DNA of 64,000 nucleotides from Pseudocercospora fijiensis CIRAD86 (Eukaryota; Ascomycota; Dothideomycetes; Mycosphaerellales; Mycosphaerellaceae): NCBI RefSeq assembly GCF_000340215.1, contig NW_006921532.1, forward strand, positions 922,317 through 986,316. The letters are read 5' to 3'. How positions within the stretch are numbered: the first letter of the stretch is position 1; every line of letters starts with the position of its first letter. The notes below the pieces were generated by a model that worked only from the letters and a program-made list of their open reading frames with translations, ran no database searches and was not told the origin of the DNA. Below are positions 34,900 through 45,317 of this stretch, one piece after another. Made by a program: the position numbers and the translations under genes.

Positions 34900-37250
34900 A
34901 TATCGATAGTGTTACTATATGCCGTCGGCATAGACTGCAATAATTACCGCTAGACTAATAATAGCGCTAGATTAATAGTTCCCGAATCCGACTCGCGACC
35001 GAATCGGGCTAGCGTCGACAAGGTACGAAAATAGTAAACAGTCTATAGGCTACGATTATGCTTTAGCGTTAGCGGGGCATATCCGATAGGACTAATAAGC
35101 GATTATAGACGGCGACTCGGGCAGTCTATATAGGAGTAGAAGATAAAACCGCAATTTAATACCCCCCTTTTCGTAGGGTAAATAAGCACGAAGACGCGTA
35201 TAGTCTAATATATACTACGTTAGATTCGCAACAATACTACTACTCGTTATAGTACACTTAGGATAGGTCGCAACTACGAAGAAGATAAATATAGAACTAA
35301 GTCGTTATCTAACTCGATAGAGTCGGATAGGGATACTAGATTCGAAGAAGAAAACAGGGAGGATACTCGTTTATATATAGCGACTAGCATTAGATCGAAA
35401 TTTATAAAGGTAACGTATACTAGAGTATAGTAATAGAGGACTAACGTAACTAGCATAAGGGTAAGAATAGCAAAGATCCGGCAAGGCTAAAACGGAAGTA
35501 CGGCGACGATAGGGCAGATTAGAGCGACGATATAAAGCTATTAAAACGACGTAAGAAGCGAGACAAAGGCTTAACGACTTCTAGTAAAGAACGTTTAAAT
35601 CGAAAGAAGGGCTTACTTAAAGTAAGGGAGCAAATCTTGTATAACGAGACGCGTCGTAAACTATTCGCTATTACGTTAACTAGGGCTAGAGGATATAAGA
35701 CGATGTTTCCTACTACTTAAACCCTAGTATAGGTAGACGAAACAATTAAGGAGGTATATAGTAAAAACTACGATCGATTACTAGCTTTACGTATAATAGT
35801 GCTATAGCCGGGTAGCTATATACCGTCGAGAGACGTAGTCTAAGCAGTCGGTAGAGATCCCGATATAATAGTATCGAGACTAATGTTAGAATAGTTGCGA
35901 GAAGCTATACGAAAGGAGCGAGGCTATATTAATACCTATATCCGATCGACCTTAATAAACTAAGCACCGATCGCAATAACCGATACTCTAAAAAGGATAG
36001 TATACGCTAAGAGGATGCTCGACAACTAAATCTTCGAGTACTACGACGAGAAACTAGTAAGACCCTCTCTAAAATAGTATAGTTATTAGATAATAGCTAA
36101 CGGTCGACATATGCTACGCGCTACCTTAGTAAGCTTATATACAAATGTCTAGCGGGTGTACTACTCCGGTAGGATCGGCGAGGCTAGAAGATATATATTA
36201 AATAGTACTACTATAAAGTCACCCCTTTTATAATATTGTCTACCGCTACGGTACTCGGTAGAATACTAACCGGATAGTCGATAGAGTCGCATTTAACTAA
36301 AGTTAGAGGTAAAGCGATCTAGCTAGCCCTAGATTACAAGTTAATACACTAGCCGTTCCTAGATCGGATAACTATATAGAATGCGACGGATTAAGCTACT
36401 CGTAACCTTCGGTTATCGAAAGCGTAGAAGATATACGCACGGTATATAGGCAGAGTATAGGATACCTCTAAATTATTAATAAATAACTTCGAGAGCGTAC
36501 GTAACGATATCGATGCACTTATAGCAATCGACGTCGTTTTAGATTCCGACGATAAAGGCGAATCGATCGAGCGCTATAGTAAGAGTAGTCTGCGAGCGCC
36601 GTGTTTCTCTTGCCTACTAATATAATCGATAGGTCCTAAAGCGTCTACCGGGTAACAATTAAGTAAACAACTTAAAGCCGGCGACAATGCGATAGATAGG
36701 TTAGCGGAGGCGGAGGCCCTACCTAAGAAAAACGATATTAGACTGCCTATACTATAGAGCAGTTTCTAAGCGATAGATTAGGAGCCGACGGAGGCTACTA
36801 ATCCGTTTGCTTTAGTACGGGGAGGCAACGGTATAAGTGCAACCGAGACAATAGAATACAATAGAACCGAAGACAATTAATACTAAAGGTATAGATATAC
36901 CGCAGTAATAGCAACAAGGAAGGATTACGCGCTAATTGCTATAGGAATAGCAGGTGTTCTAACTAGTCTTGTATAACAGACAAGACTTTATTCGCGGCGG
37001 TAAGTAATCGCGTTAGGGATGTATTAGGGCTAGAAAAGGGGGAGTAGATATAGTAGGCGGATATAGAGGCGGACGGCGGCAAAGTTAAGGAGATAGCATT
37101 TAACGAGGAGACGTAGGATCGAAGAATTAGAAGATATATAGTAAAAGAGAAGAAGAAGTCGAAAGGAAACAAGCGAAAGAAGGTAGAGGTATATCGCTTT
37201 AATATAGCCGTAGAGGACGAATAGAATACATTCTTATTAACCGTAATAAA
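34900..37250 (+). pseudogene. Unassigned plus-strand coding remnants, right end of giant element
   Basis: Several readable stretches on the plus strand: GRHMLRATLVSLYTN (about 36,100), a possible cysteine pair in SSLRAPCFSCLL (about 36,590) with SIGPKAST beyond, and a Lys-rich tail (VKEKKKSKGNKRKKVEVYRF, about 37,140-37,200) resembling a nuclear localisation signal. They may belong to one DNA-binding protein. I recognise no family and cannot set exons. Confidence 0.35.
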
Positions 37251-37524
37251 TAGATGCCCTATATAATATAACGAAATCTATTAATACTATATAAGTCGGT
37301 CGCTAAGTCGGTACTAACTTAGTATACGTAGTAGACGTATACAAATGCTAGTAGTTACCCGAGTATACGTATAAACGTTAGATGTTAGTAGAAGCAACAA
37401 TCGTATAATATATAGATCCGATAGAAAATGTAATTCAAATGCTAGTACTAGTATATACGACGACTCGAGCCCGACTCGATATACAAGTCGGACGGTAAAG
37501 AATAAAATTCTAACTACGATTAGA

Positions 37525-37654
37525 TTTGCTAGAATTTCTAGATCGCGACGATCCTATTAGACAAGATCTTTAACGTGCGATTCTAAGGATCCTAAGGATC
37601 CTAAGCGATCCTATCGATAGGATCGTCGCGATCGGTAAAAAAGTTTCCGTAACG
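37525..37654. repeat. Right TIR and GATC-rich subterminal repeats of giant element copy 1
   Basis: Inverted counterpart of the left end: GGATCCTAAGCGATCCTATC, a GATAGGATCG patch, then ...AAGTTTCCGTAACG ending at 37,654, followed by TA. Confidence 0.75.
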
Positions 37655-38000
37655 TAGATACTATAGTCTCGAATATAGCGGGTCGACTAATCTACTATAT
37701 ATACGGCCTTATAGCGGCTCTATAGTAATATTCGCGATAAATACGACTTCCTCCTACGTTTCTACCTCTTCTACTTCTATTACCGTATCTACCTCTTCTG
37801 CTTCTATTACCGTATCTACTACATCTACCGTATCTACTATATCTACTATACCTACTACTTCCGCGGAGCTATCGATAGCGATAATATTATCTCCTAGCGC
37901 TAGGAAGTCGTCGATATATACTTTATATAATAGAGATTAAGCTATTATCGTTAGTATACCGATCTACTATAAGAGAAGGAAGAAATACGATATATAGGCA
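37655..38000 (-). pseudogene. MULE-A transposase, N-terminal part, broken
   Basis: Minus-strand reading from about 37,940 gives an acidic N-terminus with imperfect repeats (VDTVIEAEEVDTVIEVEE near 37,775). It runs to IYSRLVDPLYSRL and then directly, with one TA removed, into the fragment at 18,432 (SYASVSPRP...). This in-frame continuity identifies the target gene of the giant element. An ATG is not visible; ATG to ATA by RIP is likely. Confidence 0.6.
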
Positions 38001-38200
38001 CTATAGTATATGTATTCCCTATATAACGCGCTCTACGCCTATTAATAATACTAGCCGAGAACGTAAATAGCCTATATTAGGCGGAAACAGTACGTAATTT
38101 AAGAGATATTAATATAGGCGCGATTCTACATTAGTTCTAGCATAGGGATCTACTAGGGCTCGGGCGGGTAGCTAGGGCTCGGGGAATCCTCGAGGGTATA

Positions 38201-38283
38201 TCCGTAGCTTTGTCGCCCTCTCTACGAGATAGTTATAAGCTACCTTATAATTTAGCTAAAATCGACACTTTACATTATAATGC
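38201..38283. repeat. Left TIR of the pogo-type element (RIP-mutated arm)
   Basis: 83 bp complementary to 40,911-40,993. Differences are C-to-T/G-to-A, for example TCCGTAGC against TCCGTGGC and GATAGTTATAAGCTACC against GGTGGTTGCAAGCCACC. Confidence 0.92.
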
Positions 38284-38546
38284 CGCACCATACCGTTAGA
38301 ATAGTGCTAAAGTGAGCAAACAAGACCTATAGAATATATTAAAGACCTCTATATATAATATAAACTATTAGGTAGTGTTATAGGTTTACTATATTGCTAT
38401 GTTTCCTCGCTATTGCTAGGCAATAGCCCTCTAGAGGCTAGCTTAGTAGGCGACTATAGCGAAGAAGGTAGCAACGGCGGTGACGATCTAATAGGCAACT
38501 CGTGCCTATTAGATAGACCACGTAGTAGTGTAGCAGGCTGTATGTG

Positions 38547-40838
38547 CTAATTAACAGGTATTAGCTTATTACCGTTACTGTCGCTACTACCAAAATCGCT
38601 GCTATATATTATACTATTGTCTCTTCTAAACTGCTTTATTAAGCGCTCCTTAGCCGCCTTCCTAGTAGCAACTATAGCTTATTGCTACCTGCGGGCCTCT
38701 TCTTTGTAAGTCTATATAATAAGCTTATATAAGGGTTTAAGTAGACCTTCTTCTTTAGTATCCGGATTAATATTACTGCTAGGCTTACTACCGTAGGTAA
38801 GCACGTTGTAGACAGAAACGATAGTCTTCTTAGCTCTAGCAATCTTAATATATATGCGTATAATAGGGAAGACTTTAAGCGCTTCTAATAATAGCTTAGT
38901 AGGCTTATAAGTCTTTACTAATTAACTAGCAGTCGACTATAGGTTATAGCCTATCTTACGCAATAGTTGGACCTTGACCTTTATATTTGCACGGCCCTTA
39001 ACGCTTATATTAATAGCCTTGCGACAGCGCTTCTTGTAGTTAGTCCATTGTATCCTTAATCGCCTAGCCTTGTCTCTTGCTTAGTTTAGTGCCGCCTCTT
39101 AGTCGTCAAACCTCCGCTTCTTAATAGCCCTCCTTGCTTATCTAGTATATAATAGTCTACTAGTAACAATAGGCCTCGAAGACGCTTCTTCTCGTCGTTT
39201 ACGTACCCGAGTTGCCGCCTCGGTTTAAGAGAGGTCAAAGGTTGCTTAGGCGGCTAATTAAGAGTTGACTTTAGTATAGATAAATAGCCGCCTTATAACA
39301 CTAGCTAATAGTAACGACAGGAGGCCTTCGAGCCTCTGTTAGAGGAAGTCGGTATGCCTTATAGTAGTCCGTACACTTATTAATCTAGTCCGACTCTCTA
39401 TTGCCGGCCTAGGCACCTCTAAGTTACATAGGCGCTAGGGAATTGTTAGTAAATAGTTATCCCCGCGGAGGTATTCTAGGCTTCTAGCCGAGTCTACAAC
39501 TCGGTCGGAATAGTCGATAGCAAGCGCGTCTAATCGTTCGTGTTGTTACTAGTATTATGTACTGTCTCTAGCGTTGTATTCTAGCCGAAGGAACGTTATA
39601 GCGCGCTCCGGATCGTATAGAAAGAGGCCTATCTTACGGAAAGAGGATTTAATGCTACTCGGTTTGAATGTATTAGCTCGAATAGAGTCGATTGCGGCTA
39701 TAAACTCGGTTACACTAAACTAAATACAACTAGTACGTGTAGCGTCTATTATAGCCTGTTTGTAATAGTGTTTGAATAGCTAGAATAGGACTACATCTAG
39801 CGGTTAAAGGAAATGTAACGTATAAGCTAGCAGGCCGAAGATTACTATCTTGTAAGACTATACAAATTCTAGGAACTCTTAGAAGTCGTAAGAGCCGTAA
39901 TTGTCGCATATTAGTATACGCCACTAGTCCTCGTTGGCTATATATCGTTTCGAGTATTTGTAGAAGTGCTAGATGTAGTAGTAGGCCGAGTTGTCGTTTA
40001 TATAACTACTTTCTATTACGTCTACTAGCGTAGACGCGGACAGGTTAGTAAACTACCGTTCTTAGAGCACCTTACTAGCAGCAATTAGCATAGGTAGAAT
40101 AGAGTTACCGGCGGCATTAACTAATTTAACAGAGGTTATATGCTTCCGGTTAGTCTTAGAAGCGCTCTAAGAGCGACGTTTCGGGTCTATTATAACGACG
40201 TATTCCTTACCTCTAATACTAATCCGGAAACTAGTCTTATCGAAGTTCTATATTAGCCGTAGATCAGCAATCTTATAGTATGCTATTGTCTCTCGTAGCC
40301 GTATATACTATCGTCTTATCTGCTTAGGTTTATAGGCCTCCTTCCGTACTATTTCAATCGGCTTTTATAGTACTTAGTAAAGCCTATGTTCCTTTATAAA
40401 CCTCTTTGTCTAGCGCCTATCTACCGTCGGTGGATTAAGTAGATCTAGCGCGTTACGAAGAAGGATATTATTAGTAGTAACGTATAGCAATCGTATAGGA
40501 ATATCTAGGCCTATTAGCTCGCGCCTATAGCAGTATTTAAGGAGGGCTGTTTACTAAGTAGGCTTTATCTTCGTATTTAGTAGCTGTCGCTTAGTAAGGG
40601 CACTACGACTACTACGACGACCTATAACCTTTAGATACCGGAAGCGAAGCTTCTAATAGTTAACGTACTCGTCGGTAGACTATTACTTAATGTTAGGTAC
40701 GTAATCGTCGTAGTCGTAGTAGAAGGATAGTATCCTATCCAAAACGGCCTGAATACGGTTTTCTTCGTATACGTAGGGCGTTAATTTCGCGACGGGGCGG
40801 CGTATACGCGTACTAGCGGTTTTACGGGCACGAGGCAT
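38547..40838 (-). pseudogene. Fot1/pogo-type transposase, broken by RIP stops
   Basis: ATG at 40,836-40,838 (MPRARKTASTRIRR) to TAG at 38,547-38,549, 2,292 bp or about 763 codons. Visible from N to C: a basic N-terminus, a helix-turn-helix/CENP-B-like region (ALLKYCYRRELIGL, FIKEHRLY near 40,400-40,550), the DDE_1 core with NFDKTSFRISIRGKEYVV (about 40,220), WRILICDNYGSY (about 39,905) and a late Pro-Leu-Asp-Val segment near 39,795. A tail FKPSSIKSSFRKIGLFLYDP (about 39,610) is typical of Fot1/pogo transposases. Numerous TAG/TAA codons. Catalyses cut-and-paste transposition in intact relatives. Confidence 0.85.
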
Positions 40839-40910
40839 TGTTAGAAATTCAATAAGTACGTATAGAAGCGGTTAGGAAATTAATATGGTGGATCTGATAG
40901 TATAGTGTTG

Positions 40911-40993
40911 GTATTATAATGTAAAGTGTCGATTTTGGCTAAATTATAAGGTGGCTTGCAACCACCTCGCAGAGGGGGCGACAAAGCCACGGA
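40911..40993. repeat. Right TIR of the pogo-type element (unmutated arm)
   Basis: Inverted partner of 38,201-38,283; retains GTGGC, TTGCAAGCCACC and GCCAAAATC, the pre-RIP state. Confidence 0.92.
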
Positions 40994-40995
40994 TA

Positions 40996-41395
40996 TGCCA
41001 ACCCCGGCATGAGCATAAGCTTAGTTAAGCATTAGACAAGTCCTCAAAAAAGAAAATTCGCATCAATCCCACACAAAACATTTCCATTATGCATTACTTG
41101 TCTTCATTGAGAATACACAATGACTGCACAACCATTGCCAAATCAAAGTCTTCAAATCTGTGCATCCCATTCCCCGCCACGCCCGCACCAAACCAGCTAA
41201 AGTCTGCATTCGAACGACCTCGATGCCAAAGAACTGTAATGTCATGTATCGGTATAGGTGCGTGCAACGACCCTGTCCAAACATTTTCCAAGTCCATCCC
41301 GGAGTGACAGACAGAAGCAAGGACGGACGAAAAACAAAAAGTCCAAAGTAATGCTCCGGAGCATGGCACTGTAGAAGGAATCATACTCGCATCAA
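40996..41395. other. 3' flank of the kinase gene
   Basis: Ordinary-composition DNA between the pogo element and the kinase stop codon; probably the 3' UTR and terminator. No polyadenylation signal can be assigned with confidence. No gene seen. Confidence 0.5.
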
Positions 41396-44300
41396 TCAGT
41401 GGCCACTGACCACCTCAGTCAAAGCTCTCCACTTCTCCTCATCCTCCACCAGCCAACCTCTAGATCTCATGACGCCATCGACGACATCCAAGACTTGTCG
41501 GAAGCCCGAAGCAGCGCCTTTGACCTGCACGAAGCGTGCGATCGAGAGCCCGACCTTTTGACCGCGCTCGAGGACAATGAAAAGTTCCACGCGGAAACTG
41601 ACAGGCTTGATGTGGAGAGTGTTGATCTTGTCGACACGAGCTGTGATGGTGTTCGTCTCTCGGGAGTACTCGAGATCGCGAATGCCGTGTCGCTGCCACT
41701 CCTTAAAGAGCACGACCAGCTCTTGCCGAGCCCGACCTCGGGGGATGCTAAAGCAGAGGACGTCCACCACAGGCTTGATGTTGAAGAACCGAGCGAACCA
41801 GGAACGCTCCGGTCCCGCTGTCGGTGGACTGTCATTGCTAGACGGTGCTGGGGAGGTCGATGAGAATAACGAGTCCAATGATTGGTTCGTAAGCATGGTG
41901 GTATTGTCTGTAACAGTCAGCAAGCCTGGGGCATGCGTTACAACGGGAACATGCTTACCAGGCTCTGTGACCATCGTGGAGTCATCGCCTTTTTCGCGGC
42001 TCATTCGTCCAAGCCATTTCGAGAAACCCTTCTTGCTATTGCCAAATCGGTGCTTGCGGATCGGGAATTCGCTTGATTGCGCCGAGAGTGGTGGCTCATC
42101 GGGCAACGATTTGCTGTTAGGCGAGTTTCTTGTGAGGCGCGACGAGCGTCCTCGAGCATCGCTCTCGTCGCTTGCGGTCAGCATAGACTTAGCAGCCTTC
42201 GAGGCCGGGCGTCCTGATTGTTCATCTTCCTCCAAATCCCTCTTGATCCTTCCGAACCAGCCCGAGCGTTTCTTTCGTACTAACGTCGGTGTGCTCAGGG
42301 TTGTGTCTTCGTCGATGGACTCTAATGCAGAGACGTCGGCAGCGACTGTATGTTTGCGACGAAGTGCATCGCTCGACGCTTTTGTCGTAGGCCTCCTCTG
42401 GACGTCCTTGCTGAGCTGATTGCCGCTGCTGCGTTTGCGGACATTCAAAGGAGCCACGGTGCCTGGCGACGAGGGGGGAACAACACGAATGGTGTGATCC
42501 TCGGGATTCCTCTCCTTGGCTACTGGAGCTGTCACACTACGATGCCAGTTGCCTTCTTTGCTGCTTCGCTGATCGCTACCTTCTTCCGAGATAATTGGCA
42601 GGAACCCATTTTGCTCCGACTGCTTGCCACTTTCCGGTGCAGATACTATCCGTCTCTCCGAAGCTGGACCACTTGTGGGCATAATGTTGTCAAGCATCTT
42701 CATGACCTCCTCGATTCTCGCGGTGTTGTCTTCGCCGCTGCCCTTGTAGGTGGCTAGCTTATACTTTGTTTCTTCCAGAGTCCGCGTCAAATATGAGTTT
42801 GGAGTATCCTTCGGTGGGTCTGGTAATGGCCGTGGTGTTGGTTCTGTCGCCGAAGGCAGGCCTGGCGTAGTATCTGATGGCTGAGCCGCGATAGATGAAG
42901 GAGGAGTGTCATAAGGCGAAGGCTTATCTGTGAGAGAAGTCCTGGCAGTAGTGCTGGAATTGTAAGAGTCTCGGAAGAACGCTTCCTCACAAGCTTTCTC
43001 CAGCTCGGCGCTGTGCTTTCGAATCTGGCTGCGCATATGATCGCCAGGAGTATCGAGAGGCTTTCGGACTTTGATACGAGGCGTCTCCAGCTTATTCGAT
43101 CTCTCTTTGCGCGATTTGATGGGCTGTGCCACATGGGCTGTGGGACTATCCTCTGCGAAATGTCTAGCTTGAGCCTTGACTCTGGCTTGGTGGTCGCGTA
43201 GGTGAACGGGCAAGCTTGGCGTGACTGGCGTCGAGGCATTGGTCGAAGACATTTGCGATGTCAACGCGCTGGCAGTTGAGACCCGACGTATATGACCGAA
43301 GCTTACACCACGCTTGTGAACGTCCGATGGACGCATAGTGATGGGAATCGGCGGACTGCTGGGCAGCAGTGTGCTCGTCAAAGAATGCCGCGACATTGAC
43401 GACCGTGGCAATGTTGATCTGCTCCTACCGGATCGAGGCAAGCTCGATGAGGATACGTTAACCGACTGACGGCGATGAGCATACCTGAGAGTCTCGATCC
43501 GTGTAGAGTTAGGATGTCGCAGATTACGGCCCACACTTGCCCTCCTTGTGCTGCTGGTTGCAGTACGATGGACCTTGATGTTTACGTATTCGCCATTGGA
43601 GTTCACGATTGGATCTCTCGAAGCTCTGTACGGATCATAGCTGCTGACAGATGGAGGCGGCGCGACAAAGCTGTGACTAGGTCGTAGATGCTCATCGTTC
43701 ATGATTGAGTACTTGGACTCGGAACGCTGGGCGGCTGTCGGTAGAGGAGGTGGATCGTCACCCCTGAGCGGATGGTTGTGGTGATAGTCGCTTGCCGAGT
43801 AGCTGATATCATCAGGCTCCCCAATGTAGTTCTCCAAGTTCTCTTCGCGATGCTTGATCAGTGCAGCATAAAACAACTTTTCCTGGTTGTACTCATTGTT
43901 CAGCAGTTTCTGGACCAGACTCTGCTCTGGCTCGCTGTGCCAAAGCGTTCGCATGTTGCGCAACAGCTCGCGATCAATGTCCTGTATACGATGCACGCGC
44001 CATTCATCGAGCTTGGGTATATCTCCGACTGCTGCCTCCTTTGTACCATACTCGCCAGTGAAGCCGAATTGCCGATCATATTTGTGGAGTAGAGGATGGT
44101 CCCAAACTTCGTCCATTGTGATTCGCTTCTTGGGATCGGCCACGAATATCCTCCTGATGAGATCTCTGGCTTCGTGGCTGAGGCCCTCGGGCATGAGGTA
44201 GTTCGCCGCTAAGATTTGACGGAACAGTGTATGGATCTTTCCGCTAGCGTCATAATTGTAGGGCGTGGTGCCAGTGAGCATCACGTAGAGGATGACACCG

Positions 44301-45317
44301 CAGCTCCACACATCGGCCTGATGTCCATCATATTCCTTACTCGGTGTGTTCACGAGTTCTGGTGCAGCATAGTGAGGGCTGCCGCAGGGTGTGCTGAGAA
44401 GCCGGCCTGGTGGCTGTAATGCAGCCATGCCAAAGTCGATGAGCTTCACGGTCAAGTCCTCCTTGTTGAGCAGGATGTTCTCCGGCTTGAGGTCGCGATG
44501 GCAGATAAGTAATCTGTGACAGTAGAGGAGGGCAGAGACGATTTGTCGAAAGATGAGAACAGTCTCGTCCTCCGGGAGACCCTTCCTCTCGTCAACGTAG
44601 TGAAAGAGTTCGCCACCATCGACAAATTCCATGATCAAGTATCTGATTTGCGACTGTCAGCAAAGGCACTAGTCTTGGTAAGACCGAAACTCACAGTTCG
44701 TTACGATTCTCCCACACATCATACAAGCGGACGATGTTTGGGTGCTCCAGAAGCTTCATGACTGCAATCTCCCTCTCCAAGCCGTGCGGAATTGGTTTGT
44801 AGCCAGCAGGTGACACGGCAGAGGAGCCTTTCGTGCTCTCGATGAGATTGGCCAGACTTTGAGCACGAGTGCTTTCGGCAGCCTTTCTCGTGATGATCTT
44901 GACCGCGCCCAACTGGTCTCGGTACCTGTGTCGAACAATACGGACTCGGGAACAGCCGCCTTTGCCGATCGTCTTGCCCAGTTGCCAGTGGCCGATAAAG
45001 GCCTTCCGCTTCCGCGGCGATGCATTTGTCGAAGTCGTTGAGATGGCCGAGTTGCGCTTCGAATCGCGTTCGTATTCGCTGGCGATGTGCGAGACTCGTT
45101 TGTTCTCCGGTGAGTAGGGCCGCTCATTGCTGCGAACCGCCAAGGTGCCATCCGCCTCCAAAGACTCGTTGTGAGGAAGAGCAGGATGTGGTGAGGTGTC
45201 GAGCTTTGCATGGCGCGCCTGCTGCTTCGATACTGGTGGCGTGTTGGCCTTGTTCTTCAGCTCAGTCAGGGGCTGTCTTTTGGCCGCGCACCGGCTGCTT
45301 CGATAGCGCTCGGCCAT
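41396..45317 (-). CDS. Hsl1/Gin4/Cdr2 (Nim1-family) serine/threonine kinase
   Basis: Two exons (45,317-44,695 and 44,642-41,396) give 1,289 aa. The start ATG at 45,315-45,317 is preceded in frame by TAA two codons upstream. Kinase domain at about residues 110-393: glycine loop IGKGGCSRVR (118-126), Lys140, Glu183, HRDLKPEN with Asp258, DFG 277-279, APE 301-303, and T-loop STPCGSPHY. All catalytic residues are intact. A long low-complexity Ser/Pro/Arg region follows. The last 115 or so residues (CFSIPRGRARQELVVLF...) resemble the membrane-binding KA1-like end of Gin4/Hsl1. Relatives act at the septin/bud-neck cortex to control Wee1 and G2/M entry, septation and polarity. It is transcribed in the same direction as the zinc-finger gene upstream. 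Hsl1 versus Gin4 assignment is not resolved. Confidence 0.93.
44643..44694 (-). other. Intron in the kinase gene, 52 bp
   Basis: GTGAGT...CAG boundaries. Splicing joins GAACT to ATACTTGATC, giving ...NELYLIMEFVDGGELF, the continuous kinase strand beta-5/hinge. Without splicing, TGA follows directly after Leu208. Confidence 0.93.

Larger units (their letters stand above)
18435..37654. mobile_element. Giant Plavaka-type DNA transposon, copy 1 (19.2 kb)
   Basis: Ends are inverted: CGTTACGAAAACTTTTTTTC at 18,435 and its counterpart (CGTTACGGAAACTTTTTTAC) at 37,654, with related GATC-rich subterminal repeats inside. TA flanks both ends. Removing the element and one TA joins the MULE-A frame exactly, which fixes both boundaries and also validates the scaffold join across the 100-N gap. 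Cargo: Plavaka-type transposase (minus), an unrecognised plus-strand gene, a SNF2-like ATPase (minus) and unassigned frames at 33-37 kb. All RIP-mutated. Copy 2 begins at 57,447. The length is minimal because the gap size is unknown. Confidence 0.8.
38201..40993 (-). mobile_element. Fot1/pogo-type DNA transposon, 2.8 kb
   Basis: Complete element of 2,793 bp with 83-bp terminal inverted repeats beginning TCCGTGGCTTTGTCGCC, flanked by TA on both sides (38,199-38,200; 40,994-40,995), as expected for Tc1/mariner-pogo elements. It encodes one transposase on the minus strand. The right end (about 40,870-40,993) keeps CA/TG dinucleotides while the left end is RIP-mutated, so the RIP boundary lies inside the element at its gene-island side. 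Confidence 0.92.

Noticed and set aside
18435..37654. Giant element as a Starship (DUF3435 tyrosine-recombinase) transposon
   Set aside because: No DUF3435-like captain found at either end. The transposase motifs fit Plavaka, and the TA flanks with GATC-rich subterminal repeats fit a TIR DNA transposon.
39730..39924. 64-codon minus-strand open frame
   Set aside because: Out of frame with the pogo transposase that covers the same bases and explains them better.
41399..44761. Many open frames opposite or overlapping the kinase exons, including one of 280 codons (41,577-42,419, plus strand)
   Set aside because: They are antisense or out-of-frame shadows of a well-supported kinase; composition is not protein-like and no domain is visible.
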